From: Crenothrix polyspora
GTDB taxonomy: Bacteria > Pseudomonadota > Gammaproteobacteria > Methylococcales > Methylomonadaceae
Length of the DNA: 33,592 bases
Assembly: GCA_945877505.1 (NCBI GenBank)
Contig: CAMDWT010000022.1
Coordinates: forward strand, 1-33,592
Direction: 5' to 3'
Below the pieces are notes generated by a model. The model saw only the letters and a list, made by a program, of their open reading frames with translations, was not told the DNA's origin and did not search any database. Each line of letters begins with the position of its first letter. Positions within the stretch are counted from its first letter, which is position 1. Position numbers and translations under genes: made by a program. This document shows positions 1-7,222 of the stretch, in pieces.

Positions 1-789
1 ATCTTCTGTATGAAGTAACGGGATAATTTTTTGCCAAGCGCTATCAGAGGTACATAACTGATTTTTTGCTTGTTTACTGGCTGTAAAAAAATTGTTGATG
101 GCGGTTTTGTGACGTTCTGCCCAACCCTGCTTAAACACATAACCAATACTGGGCACATTTTCAACTATCCCCAATTTTTTTAAAAGCCCTCTACCGTCGA
201 TAATTTGTCGATAGCCTTGGGCTTCAAGCCTTACCGCAAAATGCCAATAGGTTAACACTGCATCTACACGCTGCTGCTTGATTTGTTCATTAATTAAAGG
301 CGGCGCACCCAATGTTTTCTCCACCGATTCATTTAAAGATAATTGCTCTTTTTGGCCAACTGCCTGTAATAAAAGCCAATTTTTATCCAGTTCACCACCC
401 GCAATACCCAATCGCTTACCTTTAAGATCAGCTATAGTATGAATAGGGCTATTATCTGCAACAACCAAAGCACCTGAAGTAGTTGAATACGGATAAAATG
501 TAAAATCTGTACCACTAGCACGTAGAGTGGACACCCATATCCAATCCGAAATAATCATATCGACGGCCCCCGATTGAAGTGCAATCTTACCCGCCTCCGG
601 ATTGGCAACCGGTTGGACTGTAATTTCAAAATCAGTCGAGTTAATTTGTGCGGTATCTTGTAATATCTTTAATTCCCACTCAAACGTACCAGCCGCTTGA
701 ACACCAACCCGAATCGTCGTTTTTTCAACTGCAAAACTACTACCCGACACACATAAACATAGACCCATAAAAAAAGCACTAAACTTCAT
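1..789 (-). CDS. NitT/TauT-type ABC transporter substrate-binding protein (3' end outside window)
   Basis: The minus strand is open from an ATG at 789 to the window edge (263 codons), so the C-terminus is missing. Residues 1-20 form a signal peptide with a hydrophobic core and an S-S-F-A end. The mature part starts with a short beta strand (IRVGVQAAGTFEWEL), then a segment rich in SDWIWVS, then DLKGKRLGIAGG and RVDAVLTYWHFAVRLEAQG. This is the two-lobed layout of periplasmic proteins that bind sulfonates, nitrate or similar small ligands for ABC importers. Related proteins also sit beside PQQ alcohol dehydrogenase genes in methylotrophs. No permease or ATPase is visible, so the ligand cannot be named. 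A GAG about 10 bases upstream is a modest ribosome site. Family call is fairly safe; substrate is unknown. Confidence 0.75.
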   Translation of the reverse strand, partial: MKFSAFFMGLCLCVSGSSFAVEKTTIRVGVQAAGTFEWELKILQDTAQINSTDFEITVQPVANPEAGKIALQSGAVDMIISDWIWVSTLRASGTDFTFYPYSTTSGALVVADNSPIHTIADLKGKRLGIAGGELDKNWLLLQAVGQKEQLSLNESVEKTLGAPPLINEQIKQQRVDAVLTYWHFAVRLEAQGYRQIIDGRGLLKKLGIVENVPSIGYVFKQGWAERHKTAINNFFTASKQAKNQLCTSDSAWQKIIPLLHTED

Positions 790-962
790 ATAAGCAATCT
801 CAATATATCGATGTAAAAGCTCTATTCTATAGGGTTCAGGTAATAATGCCAGACCAATCACCATGAAAAATTCCTATTTTTAGCCCTACCTCCCCCTCCT
901 CACCATTTTTATCCTGATGACATTACTAAAAAATTGACCTACCACCTGATAGAGTTACAGCA

Positions 963-992
963 AGGACAACACAATGCACTCTATGGGATAAT
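963..992 (+). promoter_or_regulatory. Predicted sigma-70 promoter of the PepSY-TM gene
   Basis: AGGACA (963-968), an 18-base spacer and GATAAT (987-992) preceded by TGG form a plausible promoter with an extended -10 element. The predicted transcript would begin near 999, about 20 bases before the ATG at 1020. It overlaps the Fur-like palindrome at 987-1006. Confidence 0.45.
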
Positions 993-1006
993 ATTTATTT
1001 ATTATC
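987..1006. promoter_or_regulatory. Fur-box-like palindrome
   Basis: GATAATA (987-993) and TATTATC (1000-1006) are perfect inverted arms around six A/T bases. The outer hexamers GATAAT and ATTATC match the ends of the classical Fur operator, although the overall span is 20 rather than 19 bases. It covers the predicted -10 and start point of a gene family often controlled by iron. Seen: the palindrome. Inferred: Fur binding. Confidence 0.45.
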
Positions 1007-1019
1007 GACCGATGACCTT

Positions 1020-2357
1020 ATGCAACAACTTATCCAACGCTTACTTAGTCGTGAAACCTGGCTTAAAACTCATCTTTATTTAGCCTTAAGTGTTGGTTTA
1101 TTTTTCGCATTAATGGGTCTTTCTGGAAGTCTTAGCATTTATCGTGAAACGCTAGATGAGTTATTAAACCCTCAACTGATTATCGAAGAACCCCAAGGTC
1201 ACTATCTATCTCTAGATAAGATAATGGCTTCGGTAAGAGCTGAGCACCCTAATCGTTATGGAGCATGGACGCTAGAGATGCCACGCTCACCTGAGGGCAT
1301 GATTACTGCTTGGTATGATAAGCCAACCGAAACATTCTTTGAGCTTTATGCGCCATTAATGGTGTCAGTCAATCCTTATACTGGCGAGGTAGTAATGAGC
1401 CGTTTTTGGGGATCCACTACGACCACATGGCTACTCGATTTACATACCCAACTTAACTTAGATCGCTTTGGCTGGAATAGCGTTGGTATCTTAGGTTTAT
1501 TATTATCTATTTCATGCGTCACAGGACTTTATTTGTGGTGGCCAGGGCTTCACAACATACGCTTAGCATTTAAGTTTCGATACAAAGCAGGGATGATGCT
1601 ATTAGCTTTTGATATGCACCGTTTTCTGGGACTATTCAGCACAATCTTCTTATTAGTACTGGCATTAACTGGATTTTTACTAAGTTTTCCGACTATAGTT
1701 GAAACCTTCACAGGCTCATCAGGTATGGAACATGGGCAAACAGGCCGATCCATCACGAGTACAGCCATTCCCAATAATCACCCAACTGGGTTGTCAGCCG
1801 CCGTCTTTGTAGCTCAAGGTCCTTTTCCGAAAGCAGAGCTAAGGAGAGTTACTACACCAGCAGGTGACACAGGAATTTATCGTATCAATTTACGCCAAAA
1901 CAGTGAAATCAATCAAAGACACCCCTTCACAACCGTTTGGGTCGATCGCTGGAGCGGTCAAATTAAAGAAGTACGAAATCCAAGTAAATTCTCCAAAGGA
2001 GAAGCTATTGCAACTTGGATATGGCCATTGCATACCGGCGAAGCATTAGGCGGCAAAGGTCGCTTTATTTGGTTTCTAAGCGGTATAAGTCTATTTTTAC
2101 TCTATGTAAGTGGCTTGCTGAGATGGTTGTACAGGACTGGAAAACTGCGTGATCGACCCTTAAATTTCACTGTATTTCGTGCGACTGCATATCGATTGAA
2201 AGCACTAAGCTATCGTGTGATATTACAACTGTTGATGCTATTTGATTTATACCTAAAAAATGCAAAGCGCCATTGGCCATCTCTTAAAATACAATTTGCC
2301 AAGTATTTGGAATGGTGCAATCAACAATATGCAAAAATAAGTAGTAAAAAGAGATAA
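1020..2357 (+). CDS. PepSY-associated TM helix protein (putative ferric-siderophore/iron reductase)
   Basis: A 445-residue inner-membrane protein of the PepSY_TM family (PiuB/FoxB-like). Membrane segments lie at about 20-41, 153-175, 203-224 and 348-370, with periplasmic loops carrying the PepSY-like parts between the first two and the last two. Histidines sit where this family binds haem: H18 at the start of helix 1, H142 in LLDLHTQ, H200 in FDMHRFLG before helix 3, and H338 in IWPLHTGEALG. FoxB-type members reduce ferric siderophores in the periplasm with electrons carried by b haems. The Fur-like palindrome over its promoter fits an iron role. No TonB receptor is next to it here. The stretch after residue 380 is long, basic and partly hydrophobic. 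Start is the first ATG in frame; its ribosome site is weak. Function is inferred from family. Confidence 0.8.
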   Translation: MQQLIQRLLSRETWLKTHLYLALSVGLFFALMGLSGSLSIYRETLDELLNPQLIIEEPQGHYLSLDKIMASVRAEHPNRYGAWTLEMPRSPEGMITAWYDKPTETFFELYAPLMVSVNPYTGEVVMSRFWGSTTTTWLLDLHTQLNLDRFGWNSVGILGLLLSISCVTGLYLWWPGLHNIRLAFKFRYKAGMMLLAFDMHRFLGLFSTIFLLVLALTGFLLSFPTIVETFTGSSGMEHGQTGRSITSTAIPNNHPTGLSAAVFVAQGPFPKAELRRVTTPAGDTGIYRINLRQNSEINQRHPFTTVWVDRWSGQIKEVRNPSKFSKGEAIATWIWPLHTGEALGGKGRFIWFLSGISLFLLYVSGLLRWLYRTGKLRDRPLNFTVFRATAYRLKALSYRVILQLLMLFDLYLKNAKRHWPSLKIQFAKYLEWCNQQYAKISSKKR

Positions 2358-2390
2358 GTAAATACCGAGACTCTGCCTACATACTATGAA

Positions 2391-2419
2391 AAAGGCGAAA
2401 AGAAATACTTTTCGCCTTT
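2391..2419 (-). terminator. Rho-independent terminator of the min operon
   Basis: A perfect 12-bp stem (arms 2391-2402 and 2408-2419) with a five-base loop lies just beyond the stop of the winged-helix gene. On the minus strand the stem runs into a T-tract (CTTTTTCAT). It may also stop transcripts of the PepSY gene, whose stop is 34 bases away on the other strand, but the U-run there is poor. Confidence 0.8.
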
Positions 2420-2428
2420 AAGATACCG

Positions 2429-2626
2429 CTACTTCAATGACAACGTTTCAGTACGACCAATCACTTCAATTGATAACTTATCTTCTTTAAGTAACCAACC
2501 AATGCCTCGCTGAACTTCATTTTTACTCAGCCCAGTTTCACTGGTTATTTTATTGACACTGGCAGATCCATTTTTATTCAGATATTGCCAAACTTGCCCT
2601 GCTGCATCACCGATTATGTTAAGCAT
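2429..2626 (-). CDS. Small winged helix-turn-helix protein (DUF2582 family)
   Basis: 65 residues. The pattern VWQYLNKNGSASVNKITSETG followed by LSKNEVQRGIGWLLKEDKL and a short beta-wing end is a winged helix of the DUF2582/PF10771 type, a family of small proteins with no settled role. The frame is open from a GTG at 2635, but the ATG at 2626 is preferred because AGGTGA lies five bases before it and contains that GTG. It is the last gene of the minCDE transcript, 23 bases after minE and directly before the terminator, so it should be co-expressed with the division-site genes. Whether it binds DNA or works as a protein adaptor cannot be told. Its place in the min operon is the only functional hint. 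Confidence 0.75.
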   Translation of the reverse strand: MLNIIGDAAGQVWQYLNKNGSASVNKITSETGLSKNEVQRGIGWLLKEDKLSIEVIGRTETLSLK

Positions 2627-2649
2627 TAAGTTCACCTGTAAAATGTTGT

Positions 2650-2916
2650 TTAAGTATTTTTAGCTTGGTTATCAGGTAACACAATATTTAATTCAAGCGT
2701 CTCCTGATGTTCATCTTGTTCAAAAGTAACTGAAATAGCATCTTGACTAACTTTTACATATTTTTGTATAACTTCCAGTAATTCTTTTTGCAATTGTGGA
2801 AGATACGATGGCTGATGCTTTGATGTTCGTTCATGAGCAACCAAAATCTGTAATCTTTCTTTGGCAAGAGAAGCTGTTCCAACTTTAGATATTCTAAAAT
2901 AATCAAGTAAACTCAT
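2650..2916 (-). CDS. minE: Cell division topological specificity factor MinE
   Basis: 88 residues, the normal size. MinE displaces MinD from the membrane by stimulating its ATPase and drives the pole-to-pole oscillation that keeps the Z-ring at midcell. The N-terminus MSLLDYF is the membrane-targeting helix. The following ASLAKERLQILVAHER is the MinD-contact segment, with the conserved R-LQI-AHER pattern. The rest (from about 35) is the dimerisation domain. The ATG shares one base with the minD stop (TAATG), which suggests translational coupling. Confidence 0.97.
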   Translation of the reverse strand: MSLLDYFRISKVGTASLAKERLQILVAHERTSKHQPSYLPQLQKELLEVIQKYVKVSQDAISVTFEQDEHQETLELNIVLPDNQAKNT

Positions 2917-3725
2917 TAATTACCCCCAAAAAGATTCCTAAAAAAACCTTTTTTATCATCGATAAATCGATGTGGTCTTTCCTCACCTAAATAACGAGCA
3001 ACTATATCTGCATATGCTTGACCAGCATCGCTTTTCTCATCCAAAATAACTGGAGTTCCTGAGTTTGAAGCATTTAACACTGATTTTGACTCTGGAATTA
3101 CGCCCAATAAATGCAATGATAAAATATCTTGAACATCATCTACACTCAACATTTCTCCCAACTTAACCCGTTCTGGAGCATAGCGTGTGAGTAGTAAAAA
3201 CTCATTAATAGGCTCTTCATTCTGCTCTGCTCTACGGGACTTACTGGATAAAATCCCCAGCATTCGATCCGAATCACGTACCGAAGAAACCTCAGGATTA
3301 GTTACAACAAACGCATCATCAGCAAAATACATTGCCAAATGAGCGCCTTTTTCTATACCTGCTGGAGAATCACATACGATATATTTAAAATCTTTTTTTA
3401 ACTCGTCCAATACTCTACCGACCCCTTCTTGGCTTAGAGCATCTTTGTCACGGGTTTGTGAAGCAGGCAATATATAAAGTAAGTTACAATTTTTATCACG
3501 GATCAGGGCTTGATTAAGGGTTGCTTCACCATTAATTACATTAACAAAATCATAAACCACACGCCGTTCACAGCCCATGATTAAATCCAAATTACGCAAA
3601 CCCACATCAAAGTCTATAACTGCTGTTTTATGACCTTTTTTTGCAAGCCCCATGGCAATAGCAGCGCTTGTGGTAGTTTTACCAACACCGCCCTTACCAG
3701 ATGTTACGACTATGATTCTTGCCAC
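2916..3725 (-). CDS. minD: Septum site-determining ATPase MinD
   Basis: 269 residues, like E. coli MinD (270). The deviant Walker A motif GKGGVGKTTT (residues 10-19) with its signature lysine marks the ParA/MinD class of dimerising ATPases. DFDVGLRNLDLIMG follows as the switch region. The C-terminus (KKGFFRNLFGGN) is the amphipathic helix that anchors MinD to the membrane when ATP-bound. MinD recruits MinC to block FtsZ assembly and is released by MinE. Translation starts at GTG (3725), with AGAGGA six bases upstream. minC lies 15 bases upstream and minE overlaps downstream. Confidence 0.98.
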   Translation of the reverse strand: MARIIVVTSGKGGVGKTTTSAAIAMGLAKKGHKTAVIDFDVGLRNLDLIMGCERRVVYDFVNVINGEATLNQALIRDKNCNLLYILPASQTRDKDALSQEGVGRVLDELKKDFKYIVCDSPAGIEKGAHLAMYFADDAFVVTNPEVSSVRDSDRMLGILSSKSRRAEQNEEPINEFLLLTRYAPERVKLGEMLSVDDVQDILSLHLLGVIPESKSVLNASNSGTPVILDEKSDAGQAYADIVARYLGEERPHRFIDDKKGFFRNLFGGN

Positions 3726-3740
3726 AAATTTTCCTCTACG

Positions 3741-4499
3741 TTAATGGTGTTGCACAATATCTTTGATAATTAAAGATTGGTTTTGCAAATAAATTTGGAC
3801 AGGCTTGTTACGTACACTCTTATCCAAATCTTCGCTGACTTTATAGTTGCCGGCAATCGAAATAAGCTCAGCCTGCAAATCGAAACAAAAAATACGTGCA
3901 TCAACATTGCCTTGCACGCCCGCTAAAGCTCGTCCTCTTAACGTATTGTATACATGAATATTACCTTCGGCGATAATTTCAGCACCCGCACTCACTTGTG
4001 CCATAATTATTAAATCACCCTCAGCATAAATACGTTGTCCAGACCTTATAGGTTGAGTAATCAGCGTTGTTACTCTAACATCCACCTTAATTTCTACATC
4101 AGGTTTGGAACTCGGCGTTGCCTTTTTTTGCTTTTTATCTTCGGCAGAGATGGCACCTTCACTAAGACTCGAATAAATCGGAATATGTAATTCCAACGCC
4201 TGCTCATTCTGAATCAGGCTTCCACCGCGAAGACCCACTATCAACAAACCTGCCTGACGAATAATACCCACAACCTCTACAATCTTTATATCGTAACCCA
4301 GCCTATTTAATGGCTGAAGATCAAGAACTAATGGTGAATTTTTAAAGAAATCGGGGGCTTGTTTAGTTTTATTTAGCAGTTGTTGCTTGAAAAGAATTAA
4401 ATCATCCGTTAACAGCACTAAAACTGGCACCGAAAAAGTACTGCTCTTAAATTCTAGTGCAAGCTGTGTATTAGGTGTTTCGTTAGCGTCAGTTGACAT
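3741..4499 (-). CDS. minC: Septum formation inhibitor MinC
   Basis: 252 residues. MinC is the FtsZ antagonist of the Min system. Residues 1-115 match the N-terminal FtsZ-binding domain. Residues from about 145 ([20 protein letters not shown]) form the C-terminal beta-helix that binds MinD and dimerises, with the conserved [20 protein letters not shown] and a run of short beta strands. The linker near residues 120-135 is lysine-rich and variable, as in other MinC proteins. It is the first gene of minC-minD-minE and starts at an ATG with only a weak purine stretch (AAAAG) before it. A good promoter lies 66 bases upstream. Confidence 0.96.
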   Translation of the reverse strand: MSTDANETPNTQLALEFKSSTFSVPVLVLLTDDLILFKQQLLNKTKQAPDFFKNSPLVLDLQPLNRLGYDIKIVEVVGIIRQAGLLIVGLRGGSLIQNEQALELHIPIYSSLSEGAISAEDKKQKKATPSSKPDVEIKVDVRVTTLITQPIRSGQRIYAEGDLIIMAQVSAGAEIIAEGNIHVYNTLRGRALAGVQGNVDARIFCFDLQAELISIAGNYKVSEDLDKSVRNKPVQIYLQNQSLIIKDIVQHH

Positions 4500-4565
4500 C
4501 TTTTAAATTTATTTAATCATTGATGTTTAAATTCTAGCATTGCTGATAGAAAAAATCATATTTCA

Positions 4566-4594
4566 ATGCTATTAGTTAACTTTTCCCTTGTCAA
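4566..4594 (-). promoter_or_regulatory. Sigma-70 promoter of the min operon
   Basis: On the minus strand a perfect TTGACA (-35, 4589-4594) is followed by a 17-base spacer and TAGCAT (-10, 4566-4571). The leader to the minC ATG would be about 60 bases. It lies downstream of the rpsI terminator, so the min operon appears to be transcribed independently of rplM-rpsI. Confidence 0.65.
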
Positions 4595-4688
4595 AAATAA
4601 ACGCATTCACTCGGCTCGCCATCATAAAATGGACACGTTTTTTAGGATAAATAATGCTTAACCAAATAGCTGTTTTTTTAAACTCATA

Positions 4689-4724
4689 AAAAAAGGCCCC
4701 ATTCTCACGAATGCGACCTTTTTT
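4689..4724 (-). terminator. Rho-independent terminator of rplM-rpsI
   Basis: In minus-strand sense, AAAAAAGG pairs with CCTTTTTT, then U-G, C-G, one G-G mismatch and five more pairs close a GUGA loop. The 3' arm supplies the U-tract. It lies 45 bases after the rpsI stop. A separate small palindrome, AGGTAACT/AGTTACCT (4736-4753), sits between the stop and this hairpin. Confidence 0.85.
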
Positions 4725-4769
4725 AATCTCATAATAGGTAACTAAAGTTACCTGCCACGAAATAAATAC

Positions 4770-5162
4770 TTAACGTTTTGAGTATTGTGGACGCTTTCTG
4801 GCTTTGTGCAAACCGATCTTTTTACGTTCTACAATACGAGAATCACGCGTTACAAAACCGGCTTGTCTAAGAGCTGGGCGTAAAGTCTCATCGTAAACCA
4901 TCAATGCACGTGTCAAACCGTGACGAATAGCCCCTGCTTGACCAGAAGGACCACCACCTTTAACAATCACATTGATATCAAACTTAGTTACCATATCAAC
5001 ACACTCTAGTGGTTGACGAGAAACCATCTGATCTGTTTTACGGCCAAAGTAATCTTCAATCGTTTTTTTATTGATGGTAATTTTTCCAGTGCCAGATGTT
5101 GCGTAAACGCGTGCTATTGCACTTTTACGACGACCTGTACCGTAATACTGAGCTGCTGCCAT
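4770..5162 (-). CDS. rpsI: 30S ribosomal protein S9
   Basis: 130 residues, the exact usual length. S9 binds the head of the small subunit, and its extended basic tail reaches the P-site tRNA. The N-terminal [14 protein letters not shown] signature, the [19 protein letters not shown] motif in the middle and the C-terminal [14 protein letters not shown] tail ending in Lys-Arg are all present. It follows rplM after 11 bases, the conserved two-gene arrangement. Confidence 0.99.
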   Translation of the reverse strand: MAAAQYYGTGRRKSAIARVYATSGTGKITINKKTIEDYFGRKTDQMVSRQPLECVDMVTKFDINVIVKGGGPSGQAGAIRHGLTRALMVYDETLRPALRQAGFVTRDSRIVERKKIGLHKARKRPQYSKR

Positions 5163-5173
5163 GGTCTACTCGC

Positions 5174-5602
5174 TTATAATTCTAAAACTTTTGGCTGTTG
5201 AGCCTGGTGATCGTGTTCAGGACCTGCATACACTTTCAATTTCTTGAACATTGCACGACCCAATGGATTGTTTGGTAACATACCTTTAACAGCTGTATTA
5301 AGAATACGATCTGGGAACGTTTTTCTTAATTTACCTAGAGTAACGGTTTTCAAATTACCAATGTAACCTGTGTGATGTTGATAAAGTTTATCTTTTTCTT
5401 TATTGCCAGTAACGCCAATTTTTTCTGCGTTTACAACAATAATATAATCACCTGTGTCTACATGTGGCGTATATTCTGGTTTATGTTTTCCACGAAGGCG
5501 GAGTGCAATTTCAGAAGCAAGGCGACCCAACGTCTTACCTTCCGCATCAACTACATACCAATCACGCTTAACTTCTGCTATTTTTGCACTGAATGTTTTC
5601 AT
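5174..5602 (-). CDS. rplM: 50S ribosomal protein L13
   Basis: 142 residues, as in E. coli. L13 is an early assembly protein of the large subunit. Family signatures include [43 protein letters not shown] and the C-terminal [14 protein letters not shown]. It leads the rplM-rpsI pair. In E. coli L13 represses its own mRNA, and the roughly 40-base leader here could host such control, but I see no clear fold. The ribosome site before the ATG (AAGTAACG) is weak, as is common for this gene. Confidence 0.99.
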   Translation of the reverse strand: MKTFSAKIAEVKRDWYVVDAEGKTLGRLASEIALRLRGKHKPEYTPHVDTGDYIIVVNAEKIGVTGNKEKDKLYQHHTGYIGNLKTVTLGKLRKTFPDRILNTAVKGMLPNNPLGRAMFKKLKVYAGPEHDHQAQQPKVLEL

Positions 5603-5644
5603 CGTTACTTAGTCTTTTTCTAAAGGCTCAATAAAAGAGCGAGA

Positions 5645-5673
5645 ATTCTACTAAACATTGCCATTATTTTCAA
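5645..5673 (-). promoter_or_regulatory. Sigma-70 promoter of rplM-rpsI
   Basis: On the minus strand TTGAAA (5668-5673), a 17-base spacer and TAGAAT (5645-5650) match the consensus at five of six positions each. Predicted start is near 5638, giving a short leader of roughly 36 bases before the rplM ATG. Confidence 0.7.
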
Positions 5674-5741
5674 TGTTTATTTATAATTCAGGTGCAAGGA
5701 ACAATAATAAAACCTTTGTTCCGACGTTAATAATTTACTAT

Positions 5742-5783
5742 CGAATGTAATTTGCGATAAGAAATGAATATACCCACACCCAC
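5742..5783 (-). pseudogene. Relic of an ntrX 3' end
   Basis: These 42 bases resemble the last part of ntrX (5866-5907), lying 124 bases away in the same orientation. The core CGAATGTAATTTRCGATAA agrees at 18 of 19 positions, and the outer ends (CCAYACCCAC) agree at nine of ten. The middle is scrambled by what look like small compensating indels. Read on the minus strand it gives ISYRKLHS followed closely by a stop, against HLYRKLHS in ntrX. Stops lie directly upstream in that frame, so it is not part of a gene. It is probably a decayed duplicate of the Fis-type C-terminus. Confidence 0.6.
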
Positions 5784-5847
5784 CTATTTTTTCTATTTTA
5801 CAGGATTTTGAGTTACTTGATCAAGGTCTAAATATTTTCTATTCAAT

Positions 5848-7209
5848 TTATAACTTAATATTCAACGAATGTAATTTACGATAAAGATGAGTACGCTCCA
5901 TACCCACTGCCGCTGACAATTTTGCGACACTGCCCCCAGTACGCTCAAAATGATACTCTAAATAGGCTTTTTCGAAATGATCTCTAGCGTCTTTTAGTGG
6001 TAAATTAAAAAATTCAGGAACGGAAGATAACGTAATAATGTCACCAACAACCGATCCTAAAGCAGACTTAACCTCATCCAATTCAATTTCTTCACCGACC
6101 CCCAAAATCATCAAGCGTTGCACCAAGTTCTTTAACTCTCGCACATTGCCTCGCCAACTGTAATTCCGTAAAAAATTTTGTGCGGCCATCGAGAACTTTC
6201 GGAACGAAAGCTTATCCTGATTAACAAAATAATCGACATAAAAAGCCAATAATTTTGGAATATCTTCACTATGCTCTCTAAGTGGTGGAATATTAAGTGC
6301 AACTTCATTAAGCAAATAGTATAAATCCTGTCTAAATCGCCCTGACTTAACCTCGTCTTCCATCACAATCCGAGTAGAAGCAACCACTCTAACATCAACA
6401 CGAACCGCCTCACTTCCTCCCACACGTAAAAAAGAACTCGATTCCAGCGCACTAAGGAGTCTCAATTGGGTTTCTTTATCCATCCCCCCTATTTCACTCA
6501 AAAATAATGTTCCTTTATGAGATCTTTCTAACAATCCAGGATAAATCTTGCCGTTACTTTCTTTACCAAAGAATTCTACCGCCGAGTTTTCTGGCGATAT
6601 ACTGCCTACCGCCACATCGACAAAAGGCCCGTTTCTATAGGCACTATTATTATGCAAATATCGCGCGTAAAGCTCTTTGCCGACGCCTGCTTCACCGCCG
6701 AACAATATCCTTGCATCATGCTGAGCTAAGCGCTTCAATTGATCCTTAATTCTAGCAACCGTTGCACTATTGCCAACCGGTTCGATATCAGCCACCAATT
6801 GCTTTTTAAGTCCCGCATTTTCTATTTGAAGATTACCCGCCTCGATTGCTCTTTCGACAATCAACAATAACTTTGCCAATGACAACGGCTTCTCTAGAAA
6901 ATCGTAAGCACCTAACCTAGTTGCCTCAACTGCCGCTTCAACTGAACCATGCCCAGACATCATAATCACGGGGCATAACATTAGATCTTCAGCAACCCAT
7001 TCTTTCAATAAAGTGATACCGTCAGTATCTGGCATCCAGATATCCAGTAAAATCAAATCAGGCTGCTTGGATTCCTTTAATTCGCGAGCTGCGCCTGCAT
7101 TTTCTGCCATAGCAACTTCATAACCCTCATCTTCAAGAATTTCGCAGACTAATCTACGAATATCTGGTTCATCATCTACAACCAATATACGCGGTGCCTT
7201 AGCATTCAT
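5848..7209 (-). CDS. ntrX: NtrX-like response regulator lacking the sigma-54 contact loop
   Basis: 453 residues from the ATG at 7209; a longer frame upstream runs into ntrY and has no family support. Receiver domain at 6-120, with acidic pocket VDDE, phospho-acceptor D56 (LLDIWMP), S85 and K107. AAA+ domain at about 145-375, with Walker A GGEAGVGK (171-178) and RFRQDL carrying the arginines. Fis-type helix-turn-helix at 410-453. Two key features of sigma-54 activators are missing. The stretch between FFG (213-215) and GTLFL (233-237) is shortened and has no GAFTGA, and Walker B reads LFLSEIG instead of LFLDEIG. NtrX proteins in some bacteria (for example Rhodobacter capsulatus) also lack GAFTGA and act with sigma-70; the same is inferred here. 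It follows its kinase gene ntrY by 13 bases. Confidence 0.88.
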   Translation of the reverse strand: MNAKAPRILVVDDEPDIRRLVCEILEDEGYEVAMAENAGAARELKESKQPDLILLDIWMPDTDGITLLKEWVAEDLMLCPVIMMSGHGSVEAAVEATRLGAYDFLEKPLSLAKLLLIVERAIEAGNLQIENAGLKKQLVADIEPVGNSATVARIKDQLKRLAQHDARILFGGEAGVGKELYARYLHNNSAYRNGPFVDVAVGSISPENSAVEFFGKESNGKIYPGLLERSHKGTLFLSEIGGMDKETQLRLLSALESSSFLRVGGSEAVRVDVRVVASTRIVMEDEVKSGRFRQDLYYLLNEVALNIPPLREHSEDIPKLLAFYVDYFVNQDKLSFRKFSMAAQNFLRNYSWRGNVRELKNLVQRLMILGVGEEIELDEVKSALGSVVGDIITLSSVPEFFNLPLKDARDHFEKAYLEYHFERTGGSVAKLSAAVGMERTHLYRKLHSLNIKL

Positions 7210-7222
7210 AATATTTTTACAG

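Noticed and set aside
4736-4753. Palindrome AGGTAACT/AGTTACCT as a second rpsI terminator
   Set aside because: The loop would be only two bases and no U-tract follows; the stronger hairpin at 4689-4724 explains termination.
5603-5640. L13-type autoregulatory leader upstream of rplM
   Set aside because: The leader is short and I could not build a convincing stem-loop from it by eye.
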